Program-made: the position numbers and the translations under genes
Shown here: positions 1-14,750 of the stretch, one piece after another
How the letters are laid out: every line of letters starts with the position of its first letter
Position numbering within the stretch: the stretch's first letter is position 1
Notes under the pieces: generated by a model
What the model was told of the DNA's origin: nothing
Databases searched by the model: none
What the model saw: the letters and a program-made list of their open reading frames with translations, nothing else
NCBI RefSeq assembly: GCF_964340395.1
Contig: NC_135554.1
Location: forward strand, 11,784,751-11,848,750
Length of the DNA: 64,000 nt
Direction: 5' to 3'
Source of the DNA: Glandiceps talaboti
Taxonomy: Eukaryota > Hemichordata > Enteropneusta > Spengelidae

Positions 1-8
1 ATACTGTG

Positions 9-1013
9 AGTTGAGTACAACGCAATAAAGGTATGCGCATGCGCTATATTAATCGGGCACATTTCTTCAACCAGAACATTGATTTTTTTTCAAGAATCAT
101 TGTATTGAATAATGTGATTGGTTTATCCACCGTCAGGATTGTTATCTCAAACCAATCAGGTGTTCTCATTCATCGGCATCAGTTGTGCTAATCATTTCGC
201 TCCCTGTTGTCGCTGTGGTTGTTGTTGTTTTTTGTGTTTTGTTGTTGGGGATGTGAGTATGCGATCTGTCTCTTCTTCATAACGACTAGACATCCAGGGT
301 TCGTTTAAATACACTCATTGAATCGATCCTAAAAGCGTGATACAATTTTATCAGACATCCAGTAAAGATTTTAAGCTTCAGACTAAACCACTGTAGTCGT
401 CTGAGGCTTTGTATATCGATCGAAGTAATGGGTGCCCCCTACAGTAGGTCTAAAACTGTACATGGATGTCTAATTATATGATCAGAAGAGAAAACTAGGC
501 ATAATATCAAGTGAGATCTCGTCCCTTGAATAACCCTTTTAAAAATGAAAGATGGAGATGGTTCATTACCAAAATCCAAACAAAGAAACAAACAAACAAA
601 TCCAGGATATTTTATACTGCAAGTTTTGCGCAATGAGTATACATTTGACTTATCTCGCGTTATGTTACAACGAGAGTGGCATTTCTTCTTCATGGTGTAA
701 CTATTTTCTGACTGGAAGATTTCAAGTGATATCTTGGAACTATGAATACTATTTTCAGATCTTATATCTTTTCCACTAAATAGTGACGAAGACGTTTGAA
801 TTTTGATGTCGATTATATTCTGTATACGTAACATTTTACTAAAGTTGCCGATGGATGAGAACACCTGATTGGTTTGAGATAAAAATCCTGACGGTGGATA
901 AACCAATCACACTATTCAATACAACGATTCTTGAACAAATCAATGTTCTGGTTGAAGAAATGTGCCCGATTAATATAGCGCATGCGCATACCACCGTGAG
1001 TTTGTACTCAACT
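9..1013. mobile_element. Foldback (MITE-like) element with ~170-bp terminal inverted repeats
   Basis: The left arm (9-178) is the near-perfect reverse complement of the right arm (846-1013). Both ends begin agttgagtacaa and contain tatgcgcatgcgctatattaatc. The ~670-base interior has no transposase reading frame. No target duplication is clear, partly because the left flank has only eight bases in the window. Confidence 0.88.
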
Positions 1014-2165
1014 AACAATATGGAATGATTTACTATGGAAGTATAATAACATACATATGGAAATCTTTAACCTGAACACGGACCTTTCCAAAATGTGGAA
1101 ATGATTGGGCAAGACATATTGACACATGCTTCCTACTCAAACTGTACACCAGCCGGTTTTTTTTTTTATAGTTTACATGGGATTTTAGTTATTACACCCC
1201 TTGGACGGACATTCCATGCTAATCTCAAATTTGAAAAAGAAGTACAATGAGCTGCTGTTAAAATAGCTACACGTAATGTATAATACTAAAGTATGCCCAC
1301 CTGTTGTTCACACCATAAGTGTTATTGTGTTGTGTTTATATGATAACTTAACGAACACATGTCGTTAAACAAGTTAAATACTGTGTTATTGATCAATTTA
1401 TCTACCTGGATAGTACGCTTTTACACTGATTGATATGCAATTTTTAGGGGGCATAACCGGAGCCAGTTGGATGTAAAATTGAAGTGAAGGGTGGAGGATA
1501 CACTGGTAGAGAGGGAGGGGGGGGGGTTCGATAGTTCCTGACAAATTGATTTTGATTCGTTATCATAAGATATACACAGATGTATACGCAGAATTAAATA
1601 TCCGTCACCTTTAAAGCTATATCATCTTATCGATATAACTGAATTTAACTAATACGAAATAGTTCACTTTCCATCTCCAACTAAAGTTTAGCCAGCCGAT
1701 AAAAAAAATATGGAGGATGTCAATCTTTCTAATGTTTAGTGTTGTCGCCTTTTAGAATGTGTCGTTACCCATACGGTGATGATAATTGAATGAGGTAATA
1801 CATTGTACGGCTTTAATACTTAAATTAAGGTCCTTTCATGTTTACAACTTTTAATTTTAGATACTGACATAAATATTTTCAATAACAAAAAACAAACATG
1901 GCGTTGACCATCTTTAAGGCACTATCACTCTGTATGCACATAGAATAACAGGTTGAAGTCACCAGTTGGTGATTTTTATTAAACCTTCATATCTGCAGTT
2001 GGGACATTTTTTCAGGTAACCAAAGATATATTCACTGAAAATTGGTCAATTACTTATAACTAGTGGTCAGTGTTATCCATTGGTGGTGTGGTGACGAGTT
2101 TAAATCTTGAACGAAAGCGCGGTTTTGAATCTGTTGCCGTGTTAAAACTGTGCTAGTTTGTAACT
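1014..2165. other. No gene seen
   Basis: AT-rich non-coding sequence with a G-run at about 1516-1525; nothing else recognised. Confidence 0.5.
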
Positions 2166-2368
2166 GTTACCAGATGTAAACTGAATGTCTTCTGTAAGGG
2201 CAAAGTTTTGAGAATGTCGTTCCTACAGACAATTGTTGGAATACAACAGAACATATGTAATAAGTTATTTTTTTCTCACTGATTGCTATTTGCTCATTGC
2301 TGTTAGTGATCTCCTGGTCAACCACAACATGTACTGTGACATTTGTTGAGAATGTTAAAAAAAATAAG

Positions 2369-3055
2369 TGCATCGTCGTACCACTTCAGACAACATTTCT
2401 TGACGAGAAAGTATTTTTCCTTTGTAGTGGCCTACAAAAATATGCCAATGATTTATTAAATCTAAAAGCTCCATCAATAATATTTTCAGGACAAGTGCGC
2501 TTTGGTATCGCAAATGCATGTATCAAATTATATTGAATTTGAAATGTGCATTCTTGAAATATAGCCTAATTACCGAAAACCATAAATAATGTAAATTTCT
2601 CGTTAATATTCTTGAGATGTTTACCGAAACCTAATCAGTTCTTGTCACTACGCTACAGAACACATGCAATAAATTTCGTATGAATTGAGCCAGTCGTGTT
2701 TTAGAAAATGGTGATAAAGTCGCACCACTTTAGACGACATTTACTGACGAGAAACTATTTTTTTCTTTTTGTGGCCAATCGAAAATATGCCAATAACTTA
2801 TTAAAACTAAAAGCTACATTAGTAATATTTTCAGGACAGGTGCGCTGTGGTATCGAAAATTTGTGTAATAAGTTATAATGAATTTGAAGCATGCATTCTT
2901 GAGATATAGCCTAATTACCGAAAATCATTAATTACGTAATTGCTCATTAACATTCACAGGATTTTTACCAAAACCTAAGCAAGTCTTGCCATTACCCTAC
3001 GGAATACGTCTTCAAAATTTCGTTTGAATTGAGCGAGCCGTTATGGAGAAAACTA
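2369..3055. repeat. Tandem duplication, ~345-bp unit, two copies
   Basis: Positions about 2369-2705 and 2714-3055 are two diverged copies (shared: aatatgccaat, aatattttcaggacag, atatagcctaattaccgaaaa, ttgaattgagc). The second runs into a CAGA/CACA microsatellite. No coding potential is seen; part of a longer dispersed repeat is likely. Confidence 0.8.
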
Positions 3056-3056
3056 T

Positions 3057-3121
3057 GACACAGACAGACAGACAGACACACACACAGACAGACAGACAGA
3101 CAGACACACAGACACACAGAC
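3057..3121. repeat. CAGA/CACA microsatellite
   Basis: A run of cagacaga and cacaca units directly follows the second copy of the 345-bp repeat. Confidence 0.9.
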
Positions 3122-3962
3122 TTCCACCCATAAATATGTCTTTCTTACGGAAGAAAAAATGTCAGGAATTAGATATTGTACATATTGATCAGTGATCGAC
3201 CTTATCCGTAAATAATGCAGTAGCAAGTTAAAATCGTGAACGTCGTTGAGGGCGCTATTTTTGAGTGCGGACCCTAAAATCAATTTTGTTGGATTTATTG
3301 TACCATATCATATATAAAGCTATGAAGACTATGTTCATCCACAAGTGATTCAATACCGTTCAGGGTGTACGATATTACGATCAAGTTCCTAGTATTTTAT
3401 CTAAAAAACTTTTTTTTTAAATGTTTTGGCTGCAGCTCGTTCAGCTTTAAAGTCAAAATGCAGATAACGTTGCTTTAACGGCTTATGGCGTATCTTTTGT
3501 GATTAGAATTTAGGCCAGCTGTCGGTGAGTTTTAAGTTTAGTTGGGGACATAAAAAGGCGTGGCCCAATTTGATAAGAAGAAGGTCATCCCGGTATCTTA
3601 TCTCAAAAATGTACTGTCAGGTCAGAGTTGTGACGTCACTATTGACACAAATACCTGAGTTATTGTTATACGTTACTTGTAGGGCTACTTTACAGAATTG
3701 ATTACAGGTTGGGCCGATCAAGGGGCATTTATTTGTAGTGCAGAAGATAAGAGTATAGGGGGATATCACGGTTTTGTGGTTTCCTTACCGGCATACCCTC
3801 GTCTACGGACGAAATATTTCATCTCGAAGGTTAACATCAAAATTGAGTCGCCATTTCATTGAGTGTGGATTTTTAAAGCACCCAATTTAAAAATTGATAT
3901 TTCGTTTGTGTTTTTAGTCGTCATTTTGTTGGGTGTCTTTATCTTAGATTATTCTTCGATCC

Positions 3963-4262
3963 TAAACTCTCTTTTTTACGTATTCGAGAAAAAGAATAAT
4001 AAAATCGCGAAAATTGTGTGAAGTCTCGTGAGAAATAGATGCGGAAATTAAAACTGTTCTTCCAATCTGTAATGGCTGTACATCTGATGAGAAGAAACCA
4101 ATAACACAGAGACCATATGGAAAACAATGGAAAACATAACTACCTAAACTAGACACTTACATATGAAAACAATTTTAAAAAATTAAATAAAATAAAAACT
4201 CTAGCTACCCCCACCTATTCTAAGATTCAGCGTAATCGGAACCACACAATTTTTTTTTGTTA
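3963..4262 (-). mobile_element. MITE family A, copy 1 (truncated)
   Basis: Reverse-complement relative of the element at 6783-7142 (shared interior: attcgagaaaaa, catctgatgaga, gaccatatggaaaa). On the minus strand its start is aaaattgtgtggttccgatta, also found at 63519. The other end is missing. Confidence 0.8.
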
Positions 4263-4523
4263 GGCCTAATTCACAAACTTTTTTTCGGATTGAAACGGAG
4301 GGTTCAAAGTTCACACGTAATTCACAAAAAGGTAATCTGAGATATTTAGAAATGTTAGTTTAAACTTGTACAGGTTTGGTTGCAGAATATTATTTATTTT
4401 AATATCTATATAGTTGACGTTGTAATCAACGAAATAAAGAATAGTAACGGAGTCTTATTTACACTTTTGTATAACGGCGGATGTCACGTCATCAATAAAA
4501 GTATAGAACCTATTACAATATAC

Positions 4524-4569
4524 CTCAGACCACTAAATAGCAGACCACTAATCTATTTAGTGGTCTGAG
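4524..4569. repeat. Perfect 17-bp hairpin
   Basis: ctcagaccactaaatag (4524-4540) pairs with ctatttagtggtctgag (4553-4569) around a 12-base loop. Function unknown; possibly an end of an excised foldback element. Confidence 0.85.
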
Positions 4570-5229
4570 AATATACGAAATCCAATGCATCAATAATTTC
4601 AAATTAAAAACAAACTTCGCAATACAACATAATCTTTACCATTCATCAACGGCGTTTTGTGACTTATAGGATATTGAACACTGCAACATTAAACTGGAAT
4701 TGATTTGCGGGCGAGATAAGTAAAATGTGTCAAAATGAGCGACCTGTCAGATTAACCCTTCAAATGAGCTTTATTGAATTCTGTAAGTACATACCTGACT
4801 TATTGGGTAGATGAATGCCGCTTTGTTACAGGTAATACTAATGCCATAATTACATATAATCACTTTATCTACACGATATACGAGTCGCCTTGTACCATTG
4901 CATTCCTGTCTAATCGTCACCCATTCCAAGGGTTCAGCTTGAAGTACCAACTCAACTACCAATGTTATCTGTATACCCTACTTCATCATACGGTCAACGA
5001 ACTAAGTTTTTCTAAACCATGATAATATACATGTGCTTGATTATCACAGCTTCTACTGTTTCCGCATTTTCAATCTGGTTAAAATCTGGTGATGGAATAT
5101 GGCTGGATTCCGTTATTTTCTTCGTATACTGCAGTCTGAATGACTGTAATTGTGAGAGTAGTCGCTTCTTCTATAATTCTCAGAAGTGCAAAAACCAAAA
5201 ACAAAGAATTATACGAAGGCAATAAATTC

Positions 5230-5650
5230 CTACACAATTTCTCTTCTTCCTCTTTTGATTGAGAAACAGACATGTTTCGAAGAAATCACTTGTCCTTCTT
5301 CAGTGTCGAACTGGATCTGACAGAATGATCCACATTTTCTGGAGGTGTTGAGTAACCAGAGGTGTGAAAAGGTTAGCTTCAATATATGTAAATTCAGGTG
5401 TGAAAGTACTTGTCAGTTATGTACATCTAACTTGTCCGCATCTTCTGTGATAATGTCACTGTAGATGGGTGGAATGTCGTATTTTCCTACATTGGCATTA
5501 AGTGGTGGATTGTTGACTTTAATGTACATGGCCTCCAATAGTCTTGTTTTATCCATGTTTTCTTCCCTGTCGATGATCCTGACTGATTTTGAAGTTAGTT
5601 CTGTTTCTCAAGAGGAAGAAGAGAACTTTTGGATGAATCTTAGTGCTTCC
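5230..5650 (-). pseudogene. Retroelement fragment with GIY-YIG-like C-terminal tail (Penelope-type suspected)
   Basis: The minus strand around 5595-5459 reads VRIIDREENMDKTRLLEAMY, then IKVNNPPLNANVGKYDIPPI and YSDII. This resembles the ...(R/K)EA.YI......LN...G.Y.LP.IY ending of GIY-YIG endonuclease tails in retroelements such as Penelope-like elements. A stop follows after about 15 residues. No reverse transcriptase core is seen upstream, and a short inverted repeat (about 5238-5272 against 5604-5630) flanks the stretch. It is a broken remnant. Confidence 0.5.
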
Positions 5651-5734
5651 ACGATGAGCATACATAGTGTTCGAAGGAAATATAAAGGACCGTATTCCTA
5701 CATCCAATTTTTATCTGATTGGGCATTTTTTTAA

Positions 5735-6782
5735 ATAGATAGTTTGTCGATATTGATAATTTATTTGATTGATTTGCTAAATTGTCAGAAACTAAGAGAA
5801 GCCTTGAACAAACCTAGTTCGGCAACAGCCCATCGTGTAAAAGTTTGTTTCTCCTTTATGTACCACCACTGTAAAAATAGCATACCTAAAACAATTATCT
5901 TCATGTGTATACTATTCAGTAAAATGTAGAAAATGGTTTCATTTTAAAAGATGTCTTTGACAACGCCTTCACCATTTCTCTATGTTACCCTTAAGTGGGT
6001 TTCAAGTTTGTGGGCTCTGCTTCTGGTCTCTAACCCTTCACGCGTATAATCAAGCGACATTCCAGAGATGATGAATCGGTATTCGTTACTATAAATCAAG
6101 TACAAAGTATGTTCATCCCTGCATCTGTAGGCATGTACTAGATAGTCAACTGTGTCAATGAGGGGGCAAACGTGTGTTCCGACGCATCCACAACATGCAC
6201 AATGGCGAGTTCATCTATAATCATGAGGTGTTACTCCTCCATCAAGTTAAAGTCCAAAATAGTTCACATACCTAAGATAACCATTGGTCAAAAAAAAAAA
6301 CCTCTTTCATTAAACAAATAGACACTGTTTCATAGGTAGAGATAAAGGGTTGTTTCATCCTTTTGTTGCTAGTTCTTAGATCCTTGTTTGTATAATATGA
6401 TTATTGCAATGGGCCAGAAAGTTCATTGCCAATGTATGACATCATGGTTGTAACTTAATTATTGTTAAGACCAAGGCATCAAATGTTGGTTTGGTTGGCT
6501 AGTTGTGGATAGTAAGTTCAGGGACTTGACTTGAGATTTCAGTCTCTTATTTGAGTTAGGTCTGAATATGAAGTACACTCAACGATCAAGTCCTACTTCA
6601 AATATTTCATCTCATTGCTGTTATGTCCTAGCCTACTTACTTGTAACAACATCAGCATAAATGGTACCAACCCCTCGTCTATATACAAATAGAGATTACA
6701 ACAATTCTCTAGATTTGAGAATGAATTAGCATAGAGTGCTTGTATCGTGGTCTAATTTAGATTCTTGCTAGTGTAAGGCCTA
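5735..6782. other. No gene seen
   Basis: AT-rich sequence with short spurious frames only. Confidence 0.5.
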
Positions 6783-7142
6783 ACAAAAAAAACGTGTGGG
6801 TCCGATTACACTCAATTTTAGAAAAGGTAGGGTATTTAGATTTTTTTAAATTTTTATTTATATATATTGTTCATAAGTGTTTAATTCAGGTAGTTATGTT
6901 TCCCGTTATGATTTTCCATATGGTCTTTGTGAGTTTCCTCTCATCAGATGTACTAATTACAGGAAGAACAGTTTTATATTGTCTTTTTAAGTTGATATCA
7001 GTTTCCATATCCACTATTTCTCGCAGGACTTCACAGTTTTAGCGATTTCATTATTTTTTCTCGAATATGTAAAAAAAAAAGAGATAGGGTCGGAGTGAAA
7101 AATTAAGTGAGGTGGGGTAACCGGAACCAAACAATTTTTTTT
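6783..7142 (+). mobile_element. MITE family A, copy 2 (both ends present)
   Basis: The left end aaaaaacgtgtgggtccgatta pairs with the right end taaccggaaccaaacaattttt as imperfect terminal inverted repeats. The interior matches copy 1 in the opposite orientation. No transposase frame. Confidence 0.8.
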
Positions 7143-7340
7143 GTTTAGGAAAAAGATCAATATATTTTCACTTAAAATCCTTTCACTTTAGATTTGTTAC
7201 TAATTAACGAATATGTGGTAAGAAAAATGTTTGGAAATATACCTCGAAATACTAACAACATGAAAGATATAAGTGTACCAAATGTGTAATTATTACATTT
7301 TGATCCGAATTATATTTTATTATACAAGTTTTTTTAATTA

Positions 7341-7604
7341 TTTGTTTGTTTGTTTGTCTGTCTGTCTGTCCGTCTGTCTGTTTGTATGTATGTATGTATG
7401 TATGTATGTATGTATGTATGTATGTATGTATCTATGTTTGTATGTTTGTATGTATGTATGTATGTATGTATGTATGTATGTATGTATGTATGTATGTATG
7501 TATGTATGTATGTTTGTATGTATGTATGTATGTATGTATGTATGTATGTATGTATGTATGTATGTATGTATGTATGTATGTATGTATGTTTGTTTGTTTG
7601 TTTG
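7341..7604. repeat. TGTA/TGTT tetranucleotide microsatellite
   Basis: About 260 bases of tgta units with tgtt and tgtc variants at both ends. The Tyr-Val-Cys-Met reading frames through it on both strands are artefacts of the repeat. Confidence 0.97.
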
Positions 7605-9569
7605 CTGGATCGTTTAATGACGTATTAGAACACCCAACTGGACAATTTACCAGAACTTGACACTTGACTTGGCCCAATAATATATTAAAGTTCACTCTAA
7701 TACTGCCACTGAGTATTTTCTGTCAAAAATCGTTAATTTTGTAGGGCTGCCATTTTGTTGACATGTCGACTTTTTTGGACTATTCTTGGTTCAAAGACAC
7801 TGTTGTTGATGAAGCGTTGTCAATTTGTGTTGACCATGTGACATTTTAAAGTATTTGGCGAAAATAAGAGTTAAATTTCCTCATGTGTCCGATACTAGGT
7901 AAATTACTTTCCCGCCAATTTCTAACTATTGTGTAAAAATCTCAACTTAAAATTAGGCTGAAATCATCTTAAGAATTGTACATAAAGTTTGTCACCACTG
8001 ATTTTTAAAAGTCGTTGAAATTGTCTCAACTTTAGTCAGTGTAAGAGTGTCTAATGTGTCACGGTAAAAGGGGGCTGAGAATCACTGCCCAGAACACTCC
8101 TCCATAGTGACCTCAATACTATACATACGTCTAGCTTGGTGGAATGAACTCACAGTTCAAACGGTGCTCATTAGGAGGTCCAATTTATCGCATAAACAGC
8201 GGATGTTTTTTTTCACATTGTTTCTAAGACGACAGAACTTACTGTTAACTTACTTTGAAATATTTTAATAATACAACTCAATTTGTCAAATGTTATTAAT
8301 TAAATAAGTTGTTACAATCGTATTGTTGAAAACAAACGAGGCCTAATGAAATAGTAGGGGCATTGTTTTGTCGGTTTTCAATGTTAGTGATATCTCATTA
8401 GTTCACTAATATGTTTTAATTTTGCCGTCATGGTGCACACATATTATTTTGTTTCTCTGTCCAATTCAATCTTTGTCCACAGGGTTCGTACGCTGCTTAG
8501 CAACAGTAAAAAGGGTCAAACTTAGATAACCTATGTAGGACAAAACCGAGTTTGCTTTCAAATTTATCATCTCATTAAATCAACATCAATCGATATAGAA
8601 CTTAATATTCAATTTAACTTTTGTTCCAAACTCAACTTAAAAAACACAACTGTTGTCAAAGACTGAAGTGTGCATTCAAAAATTTCAGGTAAAATTTTCA
8701 AGTCGTGTTTGGAACAGTTAAATTGAATACTATGGTATACCAACACAGATGAATGTCCATTTGGCGATATAGAACTTGTAAAATCACCAATTTTCGCAAA
8801 AAAACGTGTTAGGATAAAATGTCATCGGTGCAAAAACAAAAAAAAAGTTGAAAATATGTCATGTTTTGGGAACGGAACTAGTACTTTATGAAGGAACTAT
8901 ATTGCTGTGAGTCACTGTTATTTCTTTGTAGACGTCTGTTGTATAAAAAGGTAGAATATGAATTTATGGCACAATACACATCATTATAGTAATATATATA
9001 CAATGGGAATACAAGTCATAGGTTGCAAGATTGAGTGTCTTCTTGGGGAATAATGTTCAAACTTCGTCAACATGTCAAAATGTCATCGTACTGACAGTAA
9101 AAATGGCAAGATAGTTGGGCAACAAATACTAATATATAGCTATTGCGCTGTATAATGTTTATTTAGTTTGTGAAACTGGAACAGATGACTGAGAAATGTT
9201 GTACAAATGAAAACATAAGGGACACAGAGATAAAGAGCAAAAGCTGAGTTTATACCTAATTTTTGTTTCATTTTCAAAGTTACTCGGAGTGAATTACTGA
9301 AACTCCCTTAACCATCACTTGCAATTGACTGAACTCAAATCTGGTATTAAGGTATATATTGTGAACGATCTGGTGACGTCATTTTTATACCTGCAGAAAA
9401 ATGTCGAAGAAATCTTTACTATGACTGTTTTAACAATGCCAGAGAACACAAATTGTAATGTTAAAGAAGGCTTAGGCATCGGTATAAACATTATACTAGA
9501 ATAATTCAATAGAGGTTTTATGTAAGTAGATTCACTTAATTAAAAAGGACAATACAAAATATAAACTCG
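7605..9569. other. No gene seen
   Basis: Apart from the foldback at 8605-8730 and a CRE palindrome at 9374-9381, I see nothing. Confidence 0.5.
8605..8730. repeat. Short foldback sequence
   Basis: aatattcaatttaacttttgttccaaac on the left pairs with gtttggaacagttaaattgaatac on the right across about 70 bases. Confidence 0.7.
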
Positions 9570-9975
9570 GCTTCAGATTCAGATTCAGATTCAGATTCTT
9601 TATTGCCATGTGTATAAAATATTGGCATATATTCACAAGCGCTCCTAAAAACAGGGTAAAAAAGGAAGGAAAAAAAGCACGGATTAAAAAAGAAAACAAG
9701 ATAAAAATGAAAATCAAGACTTAATTAAAAATTGAATTTCAGACTGGTAAAAGCTTTCTTCCTAAAATGTTCACGGATGACTTTATTCTACGATAGCGCC
9801 AACCAGAGCGTAAAAGATTAAAAAGACCATGAGCGTGATGACTTGAATCATGTGTAATGGATATTGCCTTGCGGAAAGTCCTCGAGCGATATATGGAATT
9901 AAGCGAAGGCAGACCCCATATCCGTTCCAATGATTCTTTCTTTTTTGACACTTTAAATTTTGTTATTGCCATAAA
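9570..9975 (-). pseudogene. Non-LTR retrotransposon (L2/CR1-like) 3' fragment
   Basis: On the minus strand, 9972-9739 encodes a reverse-transcriptase C-terminal tail (HGLFNLLRSGWRYRRIKSS then NILGRKLLPV), a form common at the end of L2/CR1-type LINE ORF2. It is followed by a short 3' region with caataaagaatctgaatctg, the usual LINE 3' end with a hexamer tail (about 9572-9600). Everything upstream is missing, so this is a 5'-truncated dead copy. Confidence 0.75.
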
Positions 9976-10616
9976 ACATTTAAAGATTGTACACTTTCAT
10001 TTTGGTTGTTCTTGCTCAATTTGACTTTTCGTTCTGAATTGATGTTCTTTTTAATAAATTTATTTCAGTTATCTACAAACTTCCGACTAATCACTAGATT
10101 GGCACTTACTAAATGTGCGCGGTGTATTTTTCAAGGAGAGATCCGTATAACAAAGGAGATGTGAGGAATTATATCGTTTCTAAGGTGTAACTTGGTATCC
10201 ACACACGCCTCAATGTTATCCATTAGCATAACTACGACGAGTACAAACCGACCTCTGTATACCACAAATTTCGTAGGGCGCGGTGGATCCCAGTCTGTCT
10301 AAAATCTACAAAGGTCCACGACCTTTTGACATTTTGATATATCCCCTAGCTACTTATGTAGGATCAGTATATAGTACATCGCTGAGTGATTCATTGCTGC
10401 CTTGTAAACCCTGAACGTTTTCGGCAATGTCAGCAAAATCTCGACAATTCAAGCTGACGACTAATTACGTTCTTGTGTGAAATTTAGCAAAAAACGTTAT
10501 GAAATTTTCAATGTATCAAAAATATGTCTAAAATTTATGCGGATTACATGATACAATTGTAGTTATAGAAACTGAGGTGGAATTAGTTTGAAATTGTAGT
10601 TTACAACAAATGTGTT

Positions 10617-10866
10617 CAGTGCAAACCACAGGGACGCGTAATTTTTCCTGGATTGAGGATTTGTATCATTGACGGATATGAACTGTTGAATAATGTTGCT
10701 ACGAAATACAAGAGCATTCTCCATACACTGTGCATGCTCGCTTGATACTAGGAAGAAGTTGTTTCTCTTATATTTGTAATAATACTGGCAGTATAACTGA
10801 TAATGGTAGTTTTTGTATCCACCCACACAGGCAAGATTACGCGTCCCTATGGTGCAAACTGTGTTT
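10617..10866. mobile_element. Small inverted-repeat element
   Basis: Left gtgcaaaccacagggacgcg and right cgcgtccctatggtgcaaac are inverted repeats of about 35 bases ~200 bases apart. No coding interior. Confidence 0.6.
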
Positions 10867-11270
10867 TCTTACTATCGCCATACATAAAGCTAAATCTCGA
10901 CATCTTCCTGGGAAATGATCTCCACCAGTCTCACGTGGTTGTCTTTTTCAATGTCAAATATTCGGCCTTTTGCGGATGAGACTAAAAGTAGATAGTCATG
11001 TCGGCTCAACATTTTTGGCGGGAAAAGTCGTCAGTTTATTAAGATATGGCCGCTTAAACCATAATTATAGTAGCTATTTACTGACAAGAGTTATAACCAT
11101 TATTTCACATCATCAAGAATATGTTCGGGAAAAAAATCAGAAAAAATGCATGAATTTTTAAAAACGAATGATATTGGTAGGAAATCGGATAGATTGAAAA
11201 TTATCATTAATAGAATACGTTTTCTATTGTTGTCATTGTTTGAGGAATCTATACACTTTTCAAAGGAGGG

Positions 11271-11460
11271 AAATATTCGACGTAAAACCACCTTGTGCGG
11301 GCAACGGTAGAGCACGACTCTACGTCACAGCTTTCGTGAGAGCGGATCGCCGGAACAGATTCCGACTCTCGAGTGACGTCAGGTTTGACATAATTGTAAA
11401 GGAGGCAAAAACCACCAGACGTCTTTATTGCAACGGTAGAACGTGACCCTCGTGAACGTA
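11271..11460. other. CpG-richer patch with CRE palindrome
   Basis: A locally GC- and CpG-rich stretch in an AT-rich region, including a TGACGTCA palindrome (11374-11381) and an imperfect hairpin gagagcgga...tccgactctc. It could be a regulatory island or an old repeat; no gene start is attached to it. Confidence 0.3.
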
Positions 11461-12392
11461 CGTACAGCTCTAGATATACTTTATGTCAGACTAGCGAAAA
11501 ACTGAGATGTTGGGAGTTACCAGTCGTTGTTTTCGGATTAAAAGTAGGGTGACCATGACCACGCCTGGATATAAACCATACAGATTAATTACCATTATGA
11601 TATCAATAAAAATACTTTTAGCTATGGGCGGCAAACATAAAATGAAGCAGCGATTTTGATTGCCTGATCACGAATGACCCTAATAAATTGATTTTAATAA
11701 ATTGATTTTACCTATTGTACGGGGTTATCAAAGATCAGCGGCTGAGCAAACATGTGGTCAAGGTTTGCCTCGATCGATTATCGATATTTGTCTTGCCACA
11801 GCATATAGTTATTGTTTTCATCAACATAAAAAACCACAATCATCACACGGTATGTAAGCTTAGTATTAAGTCAAACCATGGACGAACTGTCTATGGGTAT
11901 TATAAAGTGGGGACATGTTTATGAGATAAATGAAACTCAGATTTGTTGTAACAAATAAGTCTTTTCTGTTTTTTTTTACACAAGAGATGCAAGCTTGATG
12001 AATACCAAGTCACCGTAAAGTCTAGTTGATCTTGCACACGTTGGATTCTATTCAGAAGGAGGGTGTGATTTCAATGACGGGACTGTCCCACGCAAAGTCT
12101 AATATTTATCAACGCGATTTGTTGTCTCAACCCAAACGATGAATTGTGAAAATATCTAGAGCTATTAACCTTTACACACAGGACAACTGCACTGTAGGCC
12201 TCTTTGTTTGAATGAATGAAATAGAGCAGGTACATCAATTCATCACAGAATTGTTAAAAGGTTAAAGTGATACAATTTGTATATATCACTGTACAACTCA
12301 ACCTGCATACATTTAGATTTCAAAACTTGTTTCTTATGACGAAAAGTAATACATGTTCCATTTTCATTTCCACATGTACGTGTACATGCTCG

Positions 12393-12552
12393 CCCACCCA
12401 CCCGCATGCACGCACATGCACTTGCGCGCACACACACATGCACGCAGGCGGGCGGGCGAGCGCGCACACACGCGCACACACACACACACACACACATACA
12501 TACATACATACATACATACATACATACATACATACATACATACATACATACA
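12393..12552. repeat. Alternating purine-pyrimidine tract (GC/CA/CATA)
   Basis: gcgcgcacacac-type sequence merges into (ca)n and then (cata)n. The alternating purine-pyrimidine order is the type that can adopt Z-DNA. Open frames on both strands are repeat artefacts. Confidence 0.95.
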
Positions 12553-12899
12553 AGTTCATACATATCCATTTATTCCATCTTCTATATCACCGTAGATGGG
12601 TGACAACTTGCGTCCGCTTGTACTTTTGTTGATCATGCCGGTATCGTGGCAACGGCACGTAATTTTGTCAGTAAGGGCGACGACATCCTAAATGGGCGAA
12701 GGGCGATTACAACAACGGTGCAAAGTCCTTTAAACTGGTTTAACTCGAGACAAGTCGTTTATATGCATGTGTATCATCAGTCTGCGATTTAGTCAGAACT
12801 TTGGACGTTACTAATGATTACGCAGGTGAGGGGGGGGGGGTTGACAGGAGAGACATTTGAATTCAATCACACTTGAACTTTACTTCCTGCTTTTCGCGA

Positions 12900-12966
12900 T
12901 AGTTCCGTGTATTACCACCATTTTACTACCGTACGGTAATTAATATGACGGTAATACACGGAACTA
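12900..12966. repeat. Perfect 17-bp inverted repeat with nested palindrome
   Basis: tagttccgtgtattacc (12900-12916) pairs with ggtaatacacggaacta (12950-12966); the spacer contains the palindrome taccgtacggta. It is probably a small foldback element or a hairpin. Confidence 0.85.

Positions 12967-14750
<1,784 letters not shown>

Noticed and set aside
439-906. Minus-strand frame of 155 codons
   Set aside because: It lies across the interior and right arm of a foldback element; its start is the inverted repeat itself and no domain is seen.
7273-7695. Long Cys-Met-Tyr-Val and Ile-His-Thr-Tyr open frames on both strands
   Set aside because: They are translations of the TGTA microsatellite with no codon bias, domain or splice context.
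12243-12632. Cys/His-rich frames on both strands
   Set aside because: Products of the CA/CATA/GC alternating repeat.
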